From an uncultured Bacteroidota bacterium (lineage in GTDB: Bacteria > Bacteroidota > Bacteroidia > Flavobacteriales > Flavobacteriaceae), in assembly GCA_902602415.1 (NCBI GenBank), contig CACKQW010000008.1, forward strand, positions 1 through 64,000: a DNA stretch of 64,000 bases. The letters run 5' to 3'. Numbering within the stretch: position 1 is the first letter of the stretch; each line of letters starts with the position of its first letter. Under the pieces are notes generated by a model that made no database searches, was not told the DNA's origin, and saw nothing but the letters and a program-made list of their open reading frames with translations. A program made the position numbers and the translations under genes. This document shows positions 38,750 through 49,593 of this stretch, in pieces.

Positions 38750-40165
38750 ATGCATTTATTAAAAAAACTTTTCTTTCTTTTTTTTGCTTCATTACTGACC
38801 TACAGTTGTTTTGAAGACTTTGATGATCATGGAGCATATGCAAGTGAAATTAATGATTTTGTTTGGAAAGGAATGAATCTGATGTATTTATACAAACAAG
38901 AAATTAGTAATTTATCAAATGACAGATTCAATAACTCAGAAGAATATTCTTCTTATTTGAATAGTTTTGCAAGACCTGAAGATTTATTTGAATCCCTAAT
39001 ATATGAAAGACAAAATATTGATAAGTATAGCTACATAGTTGAAAACTATGCTCAATTGCAACAATCACAACAAGGAATCTCAATTTCAAATGGAATGGAG
39101 TTCGGGTTAGCTTTTGTTCCCAACTCTTCATTTGATATTTATGGATTTGTTAGGTATGTCCACCCTCAATCTCCAGCAGATGTAAATGGAATCAAAAGAG
39201 GTGATATTTTTACTGGAATTAATAATTCAACTCTTAATACTGACAACTATTTGGAGTTATTATCTCAAGATTCATACTCGGTCAATTTTGCAGATTATTT
39301 AGATAACAATACTGAAACAACCAATGATGACATGATTGAATCAAATGAAACCGATATACATTTGACCAAAATTTATTTAGAAAAAAATCCAATCTTTTTT
39401 TCAGAAATATTTACACACAACCAATCAAAAACTGGTTACATGATGTATAATCGCTTTTTAACAAATTATGAAAATAATTTAAACAGTATTTTCTCTGAAT
39501 TTAAATCAAATAATATTCAGAATTTAATCCTTGATTTGAGATATAACCCTGGAGGTGCAATTAATAATGCAGTATATTTATCATCTCTCATAACAGGTCA
39601 ATTTAATGATGAGATTTTTTGCTCGGACCAATGGAATAGTGAAATTCAAGAATTTTGGTTAAATAATAACCCTGAGAATTTAATCAGAAGATTTCAGACT
39701 TATGAAAATAGCTTATTTCTAAATAAAATCTACATCTTAACCTCTATAAGTACAGCATCTGCTAGTGAGCTTGTTATTAATTCTTTGAATCCTTACATAG
39801 ATGTTATACACATAGGTGAAACAACATATGGAAAATACCAAGGCTCACTTACTCTTTACGACTCTGAAAATTTTTCTGCTGAAAATATAAATCCTTCACA
39901 CAATTATGCACTTCAACCACTTGTATTTAAAATCCTAAATGCTGTTGGTAATACAGATTATTATGATGGATTACAACCTGACTATATTTTGCAAGAATTC
40001 CCAGGGAATATGGGTGAAATTGGAGATGAAAGTGAACCTTTACTTAACTTTACGCTAGATTTGATTAATTCAAAAAAAATTACATATACAAGATCTTCAT
40101 ATGTTAATTTTTTTGATGATAATTTAAGATTTGAACATTTAAATAAAGAAATGTATATTGAATAA
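38750..40165 (+). CDS. S41 family peptidase (PDZ + tail-specific protease), lipoprotein
   Basis: Lipobox 'LLTYSC'; PDZ-like 'VHPQSPADVNGIKRGDIFTGIN'; 'NLILDLRYNPGGAINNAVYLSSLI', 'TSISTASASELVINSL'. Confidence 0.9.
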   Translation: MHLLKKLFFLFFASLLTYSCFEDFDDHGAYASEINDFVWKGMNLMYLYKQEISNLSNDRFNNSEEYSSYLNSFARPEDLFESLIYERQNIDKYSYIVENYAQLQQSQQGISISNGMEFGLAFVPNSSFDIYGFVRYVHPQSPADVNGIKRGDIFTGINNSTLNTDNYLELLSQDSYSVNFADYLDNNTETTNDDMIESNETDIHLTKIYLEKNPIFFSEIFTHNQSKTGYMMYNRFLTNYENNLNSIFSEFKSNNIQNLILDLRYNPGGAINNAVYLSSLITGQFNDEIFCSDQWNSEIQEFWLNNNPENLIRRFQTYENSLFLNKIYILTSISTASASELVINSLNPYIDVIHIGETTYGKYQGSLTLYDSENFSAENINPSHNYALQPLVFKILNAVGNTDYYDGLQPDYILQEFPGNMGEIGDESEPLLNFTLDLINSKKITYTRSSYVNFFDDNLRFEHLNKEMYIE

Positions 40166-40673
40166 TATGTTAAAAAATATCAAGAACATAAATCGAAACT
40201 TGGTTTTCATTATAATTTTTTTTGGAATTTTATCTAGAATTCTTCCATTACCACCTAACTTCTCCCCTGTTATTGCAATTACCTTATTTGGTAGCTTATA
40301 TTTTAAAGATAAAAATTTAGCATTTATTGCTCCAATTTCAATAATTCTCATTTCTGATTTAATTCTTGGTTTTATTCCTAATATTAATACTTATTTACCC
40401 TTAATATTTGTTTATTTTTTTTCAAGGAAAATAAATAGTATTGGTATAGTAAACCTGTTTATTGCCTCATTAATCTTTTTTCTGACGTCAAACTTTGGAG
40501 TTTGGATTCTTTCAAACTGGTATCCAAAAAGTTTTACAGGCTTGCTAATGTGTTATGAGGCAGCACTACCATTTTTTAGAAATACTCTTCTTTCAACTTT
40601 ACTGTTCGGGTTAATATTTAAGGTTTCGTTTGAAAGAACATCAAATTTTATAGTAAGCAAGATTAACAGTTAA
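40158..40673 (+). CDS. DUF6580-like membrane protein (putative ECF-S-like)
   Basis: 'ILSRILPLPPNFSPVIAITLFGSLYFKDKNLAFIAPISIILISDLILGF'. Confidence 0.8.
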   Translation: MNNMLKNIKNINRNLVFIIIFFGILSRILPLPPNFSPVIAITLFGSLYFKDKNLAFIAPISIILISDLILGFIPNINTYLPLIFVYFFSRKINSIGIVNLFIASLIFFLTSNFGVWILSNWYPKSFTGLLMCYEAALPFFRNTLLSTLLFGLIFKVSFERTSNFIVSKINS

Positions 40674-41779
40674 TTACTTTCAGGCTTTTCAATCATCCTA
40701 GATTGAAAATCAATAGATGAAGATCCTGAAATTTTAATAATATCCTTGTCAATTTTTTTGAACTCATTAGAGCTATCATTAAAATGATTAACAGCAGTTC
40801 CCAGTGTATTACCGAGCTTATCATGATATGTTTTGTATGCATTTAAATGATTGGATAACTTCTCCACATTTTTTACAATATCGTTAATTGAATCTTCAAT
40901 CTTCATATTGTGTAGGGCTTTTACAGTTATTTGTAGCATAGGAAAAAGACTCATTGGGGAAACAATCATAACCTTTTTTTCGTAAGCATAATTAACAAGA
41001 TCCCTTTGATTAATTTTCAAAGATCCAACTCTACTATTTAGAAGATCTTGATACAAACCATCAGCAGGAATAAACATATAAGCATAATCTGTTGTTTTTT
41101 CATTTGGCCGAATATATTTAGAAGTTTCATCAATTCTAGATTTAATATCTGCCTTAAATTTTTTTTCTAATTCTGCAAGCTCCTCTTTCTTACTTGATTC
41201 AATCATTTTATTATAATTGTCTAATGAAAATTTAGCATCAATTGGAATTATAAAATCTCCAACTCTTACAATGGCGTCAACGGCTTCTTTATTTGAAAAT
41301 GTGTATTGCATTTGAAACAACTCAGGAGGAAGAACATTCGCCAATAAGTTTTCCAATTGAATTTCCCCAAGCACCCCTCTTTGTTTTTGATTACCAAGAA
41401 TCTTTTCTAATGTTTTCATTTGATTTGCAAAACTGAGCACCTGTTCATTGGTTCCTTTTATCTTTTCCAACTCTGATGTTACATCCTTGATTACTTTATT
41501 AGATTCTTTGAATTGTTGTGTGATTGACTCAGAAGAAGACTTGTGATAATCATTTAACTGTTTATTAATATTGTTTAGCTTGGATTCTATTTCTGCTCTG
41601 TTGTCTTTTGAATTTGAATCAATTTCTTTCCTAATCTCTTGTATCTGAGTGTTAAGGTTATTTGAGAAGTTTAAAAGATCTGATGCTTCGATTGATTTAT
41701 TTGAGGATTTTATATTGAATATTAAATAAATTAATATAAAAACAACAGCGACTAATAAAACTATTATGAATATTTCCAT
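40670..41779 (-). CDS. rmuC: DNA recombination protein RmuC
   Basis: Coiled coil then 'NQKQRGVLGEIQLENLLANVLPPELF', 'IPIDAKFSLDNY', 'AYMFIPADGLYQDLL'. Confidence 0.93.
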   Translation of the reverse strand: MEIFIIVLLVAVVFILIYLIFNIKSSNKSIEASDLLNFSNNLNTQIQEIRKEIDSNSKDNRAEIESKLNNINKQLNDYHKSSSESITQQFKESNKVIKDVTSELEKIKGTNEQVLSFANQMKTLEKILGNQKQRGVLGEIQLENLLANVLPPELFQMQYTFSNKEAVDAIVRVGDFIIPIDAKFSLDNYNKMIESSKKEELAELEKKFKADIKSRIDETSKYIRPNEKTTDYAYMFIPADGLYQDLLNSRVGSLKINQRDLVNYAYEKKVMIVSPMSLFPMLQITVKALHNMKIEDSINDIVKNVEKLSNHLNAYKTYHDKLGNTLGTAVNHFNDSSNEFKKIDKDIIKISGSSSIDFQSRMIEKPESN

Positions 41780-41826
41780 AAAGTCAATTTACAATTAAAT
41801 TTTAAAAATTTAAATGAAGAATTAAG

Positions 41827-44682
41827 CTATTTACTTAAATACATTTTTCTTCTTGAATATAACTCATAAAACTTATCATCTTGAAGATTATCAATAAATA
41901 AAATGCTTTCCCCGGTGCTTTTCATTTCTGGTCCCAGTTTTTTGTTAACATTAGGAAATTTGCTAAAGGAAAATACAGGTTCCTTGATTGCATAGCCTTT
42001 ATAAGTTGGCTTAAAATCAAAATCTTTAACCTTGTTTACTCCCAGCATAACTTTAGTTGCATAATTTACATATGGTTCTTTGTAAGCTTTAGAAATAAAG
42101 GGTACAGTTCTAGATGCCCTTGGATTTGCTTCAATTATATAAACTTTATCATTCACTATTGCAAACTGAACATTAATCAAGCCAACTGTATTCAAAGCCT
42201 TGGCAATTTTTTTTGTATGGTCTTTAATTTGCTGAATTACTAAATCTCCAAGATTAAAAGGAGGTAAACATGCGTTAGAATCACCTGAGTGAATTCCACA
42301 TGGCTCAATGTGCTCCATGATTCCAATAATATACACATCTTCTCCGTCACATATAGCATCCGCTTCAGCCTCTATTGCACCATCTAGGTAATGATCTAAT
42401 AAAAGGTTATTATCAGGGATTTTTCTTAAAAGATCAATAACATGCTCTTCCAACTCTTGTTTATTAATAACAATTTTCATTCCTTGACCACCAAGTACAT
42501 AAGAAGGTCTAACTAAAATCGGAAAATCCAGTTTCTCAGCGACTGCAAGTGCTTCATCTGCCGTTGATGCTGTATCAAACTTTGGGTAGGGAATTTTATT
42601 TTTTTTCAGAAGAGTTGAAAATGAACCTCTGTCTTCTGCCAGGTCTAATGATTTGTAATTAGTACCAATAATTTTGACTCCATATCTTTCTAATTTTTCT
42701 GCTAGTTTTAATGCAGTTTGTCCACCCAGCTGAACGATAACTCCTTCTGGTTTTTCGTGTTGAATAATATCATAAATATGTTCCCAAAATACAGGCTCAA
42801 AGTATAGTTTGTCAGCAATGTCGAAATCTGTTGAGACAGTCTCTGGGTTACAATTGATCATTATAGTTTCATATCCACACTCGGAACTTGCTAAAATACC
42901 ATGAACACAACAATAATCAAATTCAATTCCCTGTCCAATCCTATTTGGTCCTGATCCCAATACAATTATCTTTTTCTTTTCCGAAACATGGCTTTCATTT
43001 TCTGAAAATCTAGTACCATCTTTCGATTCAATTTCATTTTCAAAAGTGGAATAATAATAAGGAGTGAAAGCCTTAAATTCAGCTGCACAGGTATCAACCA
43101 ATTTATAAACTCTGTTTACATTCATTTCTTGTCTCTTGCTGTAAACTTCGCTTTCTAAACATTTTAAAATATGTGCAATTTGTCTATCTCCGTAACCTTT
43201 TTGTTTAGCTTCTAAAAGTAAATTTCTTGGAAGAGTATCAATTTTGAATTTGGATATTTCATTTTTTAAAATATGTAGCTCCTCATATTGTTTTAAAAAC
43301 CACATATCAATTTTTGTAAGCTCATAAATTCTGCTCAAAGGTATCCCAAGTTGAATTGCATCATATATTACAAAAACTCTATCCCATGAGGCAATTGATA
43401 ATTTAGAAATAATTGTTTCATAATCTTTTACTTCTTTGCCGTCTGCCCCGAGACCGTTTCTTTTAATTTCAAGAGATTGGGTCGCTTTATGCAAGGCTTC
43501 CTGAAATGATCTACCAATACCCATAACCTCTCCTACCGCCTTCATTTGAAGACCTAAGCGTCTATCACTACCTTCAAATTTGTCAAAATTCCATCTGGGA
43601 ATCTTTACAATTACATAATCAAGTGTAGGCTCAAATAGAGCGGAAGTTGATTTTGTAATTTGATTTTGTAATTCATCAAGATTATATCCGATAGCTAGTT
43701 TTGCAGCCACTTTTGCAATAGGATATCCAGTAGCTTTACTTGCAAGGGCAGATGATCTTGAAACACGGGGATTAATTTCAATTGCTATAATTTCCTCTTT
43801 TTCGTCAGGACTAACAGCAAATTGTACATTACAACCACCTGCAAAATCTCCAATACTTCTCATCATTTTAATTGCCATGTCCCTCATGCGTTGATAACAA
43901 GTATCACTTAGTGTCATTGCTGGTGCTACTGTAATGGAATCCCCTGTATGAATTCCCATCGGGTCCACGTTTTCAATTGAACAAATAATAACAACATTAT
44001 CATTTGAATCTCTCAAGAGCTCCAATTCATATTCTTTCCATCCTATTAAAGCCTTATCAATCATTACTTCATGAATAGGCGAAGTCTCAAGACCCCTAGT
44101 TAATAATTCATCAAAATCTTTTTCTTCATATACAAAAGAAGCACCTGTACCTCCAAGAGTAAAAGAAGCTCTAATGACAAGAGGAAAACCAAATTTTTGT
44201 GCTATTTCTTTTCCTCTTAAGTAAGATGTTGCAGTTTCTTGTGGGGCCATTGGAATACCTATCTCAAGCATCAGATTTCTAAATTTTTCTCTATCCTCTG
44301 TGATATTAATTGCACTTATATCAACTCCAATAATTTTCACATCAAAATCGTCCCAAATACCTTTTTCATCAGCCTCTATACATAAGTTTAGGGCAGTTTG
44401 CCCACCCATAGTTGGTAAAACAGCATCAATATTTGGATGTTTTTTTAAGACTTCAACTATCGAAGATGTATTAAGAGGAAGAAGATAAATATGATCAGCC
44501 ATGACAGGGTCTGTCATTATAGTTGCAGGATTAGAATTTATTAAAATGGTTTCAATTCCATCTTCTTTAAGTGAACGCAAGGCTTGCGATCCTGAATAAT
44601 CGAACTCACAAGCTTGACCTATGATAATAGGTCCAGATCCGACAATTAAAATTGATTTTAGGCTAATATCCTTAGGCATCAA
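41827..44682 (-). CDS. carB: Carbamoyl-phosphate synthase large subunit
   Basis: 'SILIVGSGPIIIGQACEFDYSGSQALRSLKE', duplicated ATP-grasp domains, 'VLGSGPNRIGQGIEFDYCCVH'. Confidence 0.97.
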   Translation of the reverse strand: MMPKDISLKSILIVGSGPIIIGQACEFDYSGSQALRSLKEDGIETILINSNPATIMTDPVMADHIYLLPLNTSSIVEVLKKHPNIDAVLPTMGGQTALNLCIEADEKGIWDDFDVKIIGVDISAINITEDREKFRNLMLEIGIPMAPQETATSYLRGKEIAQKFGFPLVIRASFTLGGTGASFVYEEKDFDELLTRGLETSPIHEVMIDKALIGWKEYELELLRDSNDNVVIICSIENVDPMGIHTGDSITVAPAMTLSDTCYQRMRDMAIKMMRSIGDFAGGCNVQFAVSPDEKEEIIAIEINPRVSRSSALASKATGYPIAKVAAKLAIGYNLDELQNQITKSTSALFEPTLDYVIVKIPRWNFDKFEGSDRRLGLQMKAVGEVMGIGRSFQEALHKATQSLEIKRNGLGADGKEVKDYETIISKLSIASWDRVFVIYDAIQLGIPLSRIYELTKIDMWFLKQYEELHILKNEISKFKIDTLPRNLLLEAKQKGYGDRQIAHILKCLESEVYSKRQEMNVNRVYKLVDTCAAEFKAFTPYYYSTFENEIESKDGTRFSENESHVSEKKKIIVLGSGPNRIGQGIEFDYCCVHGILASSECGYETIMINCNPETVSTDFDIADKLYFEPVFWEHIYDIIQHEKPEGVIVQLGGQTALKLAEKLERYGVKIIGTNYKSLDLAEDRGSFSTLLKKNKIPYPKFDTASTADEALAVAEKLDFPILVRPSYVLGGQGMKIVINKQELEEHVIDLLRKIPDNNLLLDHYLDGAIEAEADAICDGEDVYIIGIMEHIEPCGIHSGDSNACLPPFNLGDLVIQQIKDHTKKIAKALNTVGLINVQFAIVNDKVYIIEANPRASRTVPFISKAYKEPYVNYATKVMLGVNKVKDFDFKPTYKGYAIKEPVFSFSKFPNVNKKLGPEMKSTGESILFIDNLQDDKFYELYSRRKMYLSK

Positions 44683-44723
44683 AAAAGTTTGTTAAATGTA
44701 CTAATCAAAAAAATAAAAAAAAA

Positions 44724-44745
44724 GGTGTTATCTAAAGTAACACCT
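44724..44745 (-). terminator. Rho-independent terminator downstream of rpmH
   Basis: GGTGTTA-TCTAAAGT-AACACC hairpin; T-rich tract on the - strand side. Confidence 0.8.
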
Positions 44746-44773
44746 GACTAAATATTAACAATTGTTAATCATT

Positions 44774-44932
44774 TTATTTTGGACTTTTTTCTGATGAAAC
44801 AGAAAGTTTTTTTCTCCCCTTTGCACGCCTTCTAGAAAGAACCTTTCTTCCTGCGGCAGTAGCCATTCTTTCACGAAAACCGTGTTTATTTTTTCTCTTA
44901 CGCTTCGATGGTTGGTAGGTTCTTTTACTCAT
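44774..44932 (-). CDS. rpmH: 50S ribosomal protein L34
   Basis: Reverse-strand [55 protein letters not shown]; absent from the ORF track because of its 52-aa length. Confidence 0.97.
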   Translation of the reverse strand: MSKRTYQPSKRKRKNKHGFRERMATAAGRKVLSRRRAKGRKKLSVSSEKSPK

Positions 44933-44953
44933 AAAAAATGATTAAATCGCGGG

Positions 44954-44983
44954 CAAATATACAAAGAGTTTTTAGTTAAACAA
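44954..44983 (-). promoter_or_regulatory. Near-consensus Bacteroidetes promoter for rpmH
   Basis: On - strand: TTG-N19-TATATTTG, upstream of the rpmH ATG. Confidence 0.75.
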
Positions 44984-45043
44984 ACCATTTATATATATTA
45001 TTAAAATTGTTTTTTTATTTTAGCTACAATAAATTTTTAATTT

Positions 45044-45604
45044 GTGTTTAATAAAAAATTCAAGTTAGTTATTGTTACAATTTTAATTGCCTTTTCAGTA
45101 TACCAATTTTATGAGGGGTTTATTGGAAATGGAATTATGTATCTATTCTTTTCATTATTTTTTCTGCTAATCTATTTCAAAAACGAATTTTTAATACTTG
45201 CCTTTTTCCAATTAAGAAAACAAAATATGATTGGTGCTGAAAAATGGTTAAATAAAATCAGAAACCCCAAATCTGCACTAATTACAAAACAACAAGGTTA
45301 TTATAATTATATGAGAGGACTCATCATTTCTCAAACCAACATGAATCAGGCAGAAAAATTTTTTAGAAATGCAATTGATCTTGGGCTTAACATGGATCAT
45401 GATCTAGCCATGGCAAAGCTGAATCTTTCTGGAATTCTTTTTACAAAAAGAAGAAAAGTTGAAGCTCAAAAGCTTTTGAAAGAGGCACAAGAGCTTGATA
45501 AACAAGGAATACTAAAAGAGCAAATTAAAATGATGAAAAATCAAATGAAAAGAGGAAATATGCCAAATCAGCACTACAACAGAGGTGGGTTCAGAGGGCG
45601 ATAG
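45044..45604 (+). CDS. TPR-like membrane-anchored protein
   Basis: Two N-terminal TM segments, then helical repeats 'YYNYMRGLIISQTNMNQAEKFFRNAIDLG...AMAKLNLSGILFTKRRKVEAQKLLKEAQ'; GTG start. Confidence 0.75.
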   Translation: MFNKKFKLVIVTILIAFSVYQFYEGFIGNGIMYLFFSLFFLLIYFKNEFLILAFFQLRKQNMIGAEKWLNKIRNPKSALITKQQGYYNYMRGLIISQTNMNQAEKFFRNAIDLGLNMDHDLAMAKLNLSGILFTKRRKVEAQKLLKEAQELDKQGILKEQIKMMKNQMKRGNMPNQHYNRGGFRGR

Positions 45605-46279
45605 TTAACTCATTGATATTATCTTTTCTAAATTTTCATTAAACCATTTAGCTCTGATAATTATCATCTCATGATTTCCTCCTTCAACTTTAATGCAATT
45701 ATCTATATTCTTAATTGGAAATATTTTATCTTCTGTTCCGTGAATATGAACCAAATTAGGGTTCACAGTATCATTTTTCCATCTTAACAAATTATCAACT
45801 GCCCACTTGAGATAATATTCTTCTCTTTCTGTCAAGTATCTCTCAGCTAAATCTATTCTTTTGTAAAATTTGTTAAGTTTAAACTTCACAGAATTTTTTA
45901 TGAGACTATCAAAAAGTGAGTATGGAATAGGCTTATCCAAACCATAATGCTTTGCTAATTTAAAAAGTTTCGGAAATTCTTTTTCACTTTTTACACTTGA
46001 AACAATAATAATTTTTTTTGTATCTACGATTTTACTCAACTCTTGTACAATTATTCCACCAAATGAGACTCCTAATAATATTACATTTTTGTGTTTTATC
46101 TTCATAGATAACCTCTTACAGTAATCTTTTAAATCTTCATTTAGCTTGGGCTTAATCCAATCTATTCTATGCAATTGATAACTTGAATTAGGAATTTTGA
46201 CGTTTTCAAAAATTTGTGAATTAGCAGCCAAACCAGGCATCATATATACATGATTTTTTTGTTTAATATCAGACATCAA
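45605..46279 (-). CDS. Alpha/beta hydrolase
   Basis: 'VILLGVSFGGIIVQEL' GxSxG nucleophile elbow; 'LVHIHGTEDKIFPIKNI...VEGGNHEMII'. Confidence 0.88.
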   Translation of the reverse strand: MMSDIKQKNHVYMMPGLAANSQIFENVKIPNSSYQLHRIDWIKPKLNEDLKDYCKRLSMKIKHKNVILLGVSFGGIIVQELSKIVDTKKIIIVSSVKSEKEFPKLFKLAKHYGLDKPIPYSLFDSLIKNSVKFKLNKFYKRIDLAERYLTEREEYYLKWAVDNLLRWKNDTVNPNLVHIHGTEDKIFPIKNIDNCIKVEGGNHEMIIIRAKWFNENLEKIISMS

Positions 46280-46332
46280 ATTAGCATTAATTAATTTTTT
46301 TTTATTTTTGTATTAGGACCAAAGATATTTAC

Positions 46333-46617
46333 ATGCAAATTACTGATAATGATTTTCTTAGGCAATTTGAGGTTAAAGTTAATGATGGCTTGGCTATAAT
46401 CGAGTATTCGTTACAAGAAAGAAAAATATTTCTTACTAAAATAATTGTCCCTGAAATGTCTGATAAAGACGATTTTACAGAAAATTTTCTTTCAAATGTT
46501 TTGACTATTATAAGTGAAAAAAATGTGAGAGTTGTGCCAACTGCATCTGTTATTACGAAGTTTATTAGAAAAAATAGAAAATTTAAGGCTTTATTACCAG
46601 TTGGAATAAGAATATAA
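46333..46617 (+). CDS. Small GNAT-like N-acetyltransferase (YjdJ-type)
   Basis: 'DGLAIIEYSLQERKIFLTKIIVPEMSD...VVPTASVITKFIRKN' short acetyltransferase-like fold. Confidence 0.75.
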   Translation: MQITDNDFLRQFEVKVNDGLAIIEYSLQERKIFLTKIIVPEMSDKDDFTENFLSNVLTIISEKNVRVVPTASVITKFIRKNRKFKALLPVGIRI

Positions 46618-47958
46618 ACTTTCTCTTTCTTTAATTTTTTCTTTGACCTTTGCCTTCATAAACCCTTCATCATCAATTTCAGTTAATTTAACTTTTACAA
46701 GTTTGTTGCATAAATACGGATTCCACGGGATTTTTACTTTGACATAATTTTCAGTAAATCCATGAATATATCCTGATTTATTTTCAGTTTCAAACAAAAC
46801 ATGTTTAATTTTATTGATTTGGGATTCGTAAAAAATTCTCTTTTTCTTTTCTGAAAGGGATCTTAACATTTTACTTCTTCTCGCCTTTTCTTCTACAGGG
46901 ACAAGATTATCCATTTTTGATGATTCTGTGTTTTCTCTTTCTGAATAAGTGAAAACATGTAAATACGAAATACTTAAACCCAGCAAAAAATTGTAAGTCT
47001 CTATAAAGTCATCTTCAGTTTCTCCAGGAAATCCAACAATTACATCTACCCCAATACATGCATTTTTTATTTTGTCTCTTATGTAGTTTATTTTATTCTG
47101 ATAAAGCTTTTTTTGATATCTTCTTCTCATCAATCCTAAAATCTTATCAGATCCGCTTTGAAGTGGGATATGGAAATGAGGAACAAATCTTTTGCTTGTT
47201 GAAATAAAATCAATTATTTCATTTTTCAATAAATTAGGTTCAATTGAAGAAATTCTAAATCTATCAATTCCTTCAAACTGATCAAGACCCTTAATCAGCT
47301 CTAAAAATGTGTGTTTATGTTTTTTATCACCAAATTCACCCTTTCCAAAATCTCCAATATTGACTCCTGTTAAAACAATTTCTTTAACCCCATTTTGAGA
47401 AATTGATTTGACATTATTAAATATATTTATCAAGCTATCGCTTCTCGACCCACCCCTGGCAAGTGGGATTGTGCAATAAGAGCATTTATAATCACAACCA
47501 TCTTGAATTTTTAAAAAGGACCTGGTTCTGTCATCAATTGAGAAGCTACTTTCATATGAATGAACCTCATTTATATTGCAGGAATGAATTATTGGCTTAG
47601 ATGCAACTTCTAGTGCATCTAAATAATTAACAATGTTAAATTTTTCGTTTGCTCCAAGAACTAGATGAACACCAGGAATTTTTGAAATTTCTTCTGGTTT
47701 CAATTGAGCATAACATCCAATAACAATATTCTTTGCTTTAGGATTTAACTTTTTTGCTTTATTTAAATAAGTTTTAAATTTCCTGTCTGCATTTTCAGTT
47801 ACAGAGCAGGTATTAATGATATAAAAGTCAGCTTTGCTGCTAAATGGGGTTAATGCATAACCATTTTTAGATAAGGATCTTGAAATTGTTGAAGTCTCAG
47901 TAAAATTGAGTTTACACCCTAGCGTGGATAATGCTACTTTTTTTTGAACTGATTCCAT
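46594..47958 (-). CDS. mtaB: tRNA t6A37 methylthiotransferase MtaB
   Basis: 'STLGCKLNFTETSTISR', radical SAM 'CDYKCSYCTIPLARGGSRS', 'IGVDVIVGFPGETEDDF', TRAM-like tail. Confidence 0.94.
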   Translation of the reverse strand: MESVQKKVALSTLGCKLNFTETSTISRSLSKNGYALTPFSSKADFYIINTCSVTENADRKFKTYLNKAKKLNPKAKNIVIGCYAQLKPEEISKIPGVHLVLGANEKFNIVNYLDALEVASKPIIHSCNINEVHSYESSFSIDDRTRSFLKIQDGCDYKCSYCTIPLARGGSRSDSLINIFNNVKSISQNGVKEIVLTGVNIGDFGKGEFGDKKHKHTFLELIKGLDQFEGIDRFRISSIEPNLLKNEIIDFISTSKRFVPHFHIPLQSGSDKILGLMRRRYQKKLYQNKINYIRDKIKNACIGVDVIVGFPGETEDDFIETYNFLLGLSISYLHVFTYSERENTESSKMDNLVPVEEKARRSKMLRSLSEKKKRIFYESQINKIKHVLFETENKSGYIHGFTENYVKVKIPWNPYLCNKLVKVKLTEIDDEGFMKAKVKEKIKERESLYSYSNW

Positions 47959-48002
47959 TGATTAATTAAAAGGATTGTAAATTTACGAGTATTAAAAAAA
48001 AG

Positions 48003-49592
48003 TTGGTGAAAAATATTAAGTTATTTTCTCTTGTTTTCTTGTTTTTTTTAGCCTTTTCATGTGAAAAGAAAATTAAAATTGATAAAAAAACTGTGTTTAG
48101 ATACAATGAAACAAAAAATATAAATTCTTTAGATCCAATATTTGCTAAAGACTTGTCTAGCATTAAGGTTGTTAATCAACTTTTTAATGGCTTGGTTGAT
48201 TTAAATACTAAACTAGAAGTGATACCATCAATTGCTAAAAGTTGGAAGATATCCTCTGACGGAAAAGTTTATACATTTATTCTTAGAGATGATGTTTTTT
48301 TTCACCCCCACCCTGATTTAAAAGAAAGAAATGTCAAAGCTAGAGATTTTGAGTATAGTTTTGAAAGATTAATTGATCCAAACAATGCATCTCCAGGGAA
48401 ATGGGTCTTTGATAAAGTGGATAATTTTAAAGCTATTAACGATACTGTTTTTAAAATCACACTACATCAGCCCTATAATCCTTTTTTAGGAATATTAACA
48501 ATGAAATATTGCTCTGTTGTTCCAAAGGAGGTCATAGAATCAATAAATGCTGAATTTAGATCTTCGCCGATTGGTACTGGTCCCTTTAAGTTTAAGAGAT
48601 GGGAGGAAAATATTAAGTTGGTATTAAGAAAAAATGATGAATACTTTGAAAAAGATCAAAAAGGAGTGCAACTCCCCTATCTTGAAGCAATTTCAATAAC
48701 TTTTTTACCGGAGAAGCAAAGTGAATTTTTACAATTAATCAAAGATGAAATTGATATGATTTCAGGAATTGACAGTTCATTTAAAGATGAAATTTTAGAA
48801 ATTAATGGAGATATAAAAAATAAATATAAACAAAGCATTAAGATGCTTAAAGGGCCATTTCTAAACACTGAATATCTTGCTTTTTTTATGAGTTCAATGA
48901 AAAAAGAAGTTCAATCTCCATTAATAAGAAAGGCGATAAATGTAGGATTTGATAAACATAAAATGATCAGATTTTTGAGAAATGGAATTGGGAAACCAGC
49001 AAACGGAGGAATAATTCCAATAGGACTTAATGGTTATAAGATAAATGAAAATAACAGATATGACCCTAAAAAAGCCAAAGAATATATTGATCTATACAAG
49101 AAAATTACAAATGAAATTCCACATTTAAAACTAACAACTTCACCAGAATATGTCGTCTTTTGTGAATTTATTCAAAAAGAATTAGAAAAAATTGGGTTAA
49201 ATATTTCGATTGAAGTAATTCCAGGATCATCGTTAAGAGAGGCAAAAGCAAATGGAAAATTAGATTTTTTTAGGGCAAGCTGGGTTGCAGATTATCCAAG
49301 CGCAGAAAATTATCTTTCCCTTTTTTATAGTAAAAATCTTTCACCAGATGGGCCTAATTATACCCATTTTAAAGATGGTTTTTTCGATTCCATGTATAAT
49401 GAAATTGTGAGTGAAAAAATCGAAAAAAATAATATTTTAAAATATCAAAAATTAGATTCAATAGTTAACTCTAAGTATGTAATCGTTCCATTATTTTATG
49501 ATGAAATTGTAAGATTCATTTCAAAAAATATTACGGGAATGGAGCTAAATGCAATAAATACTCTTGATTTAAAGAGAGTTAAGAAAAAATAA
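48003..49592 (+). CDS. ABC transporter solute-binding lipoprotein, family 5 (oligopeptide type)
   Basis: Lipobox 'LAFSC'; 'LNSLDPIFAKDLSS...VNQLFNGLVDLNTKLEVIPSIAKSWKISSDGKVYTFILRDDVFFH'. Confidence 0.93.
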   Translation: MVKNIKLFSLVFLFFLAFSCEKKIKIDKKTVFRYNETKNINSLDPIFAKDLSSIKVVNQLFNGLVDLNTKLEVIPSIAKSWKISSDGKVYTFILRDDVFFHPHPDLKERNVKARDFEYSFERLIDPNNASPGKWVFDKVDNFKAINDTVFKITLHQPYNPFLGILTMKYCSVVPKEVIESINAEFRSSPIGTGPFKFKRWEENIKLVLRKNDEYFEKDQKGVQLPYLEAISITFLPEKQSEFLQLIKDEIDMISGIDSSFKDEILEINGDIKNKYKQSIKMLKGPFLNTEYLAFFMSSMKKEVQSPLIRKAINVGFDKHKMIRFLRNGIGKPANGGIIPIGLNGYKINENNRYDPKKAKEYIDLYKKITNEIPHLKLTTSPEYVVFCEFIQKELEKIGLNISIEVIPGSSLREAKANGKLDFFRASWVADYPSAENYLSLFYSKNLSPDGPNYTHFKDGFFDSMYNEIVSEKIEKNNILKYQKLDSIVNSKYVIVPLFYDEIVRFISKNITGMELNAINTLDLKRVKKK

Positions 49593-49593
49593 C

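Noticed and set aside
46594-46617. 24-nt 3' overlap between GNAT and mtaB, considered as a frameshift or annotation error
   Set aside because: Both C-termini look intact and it fits the window-wide pattern of abutting convergent genes.
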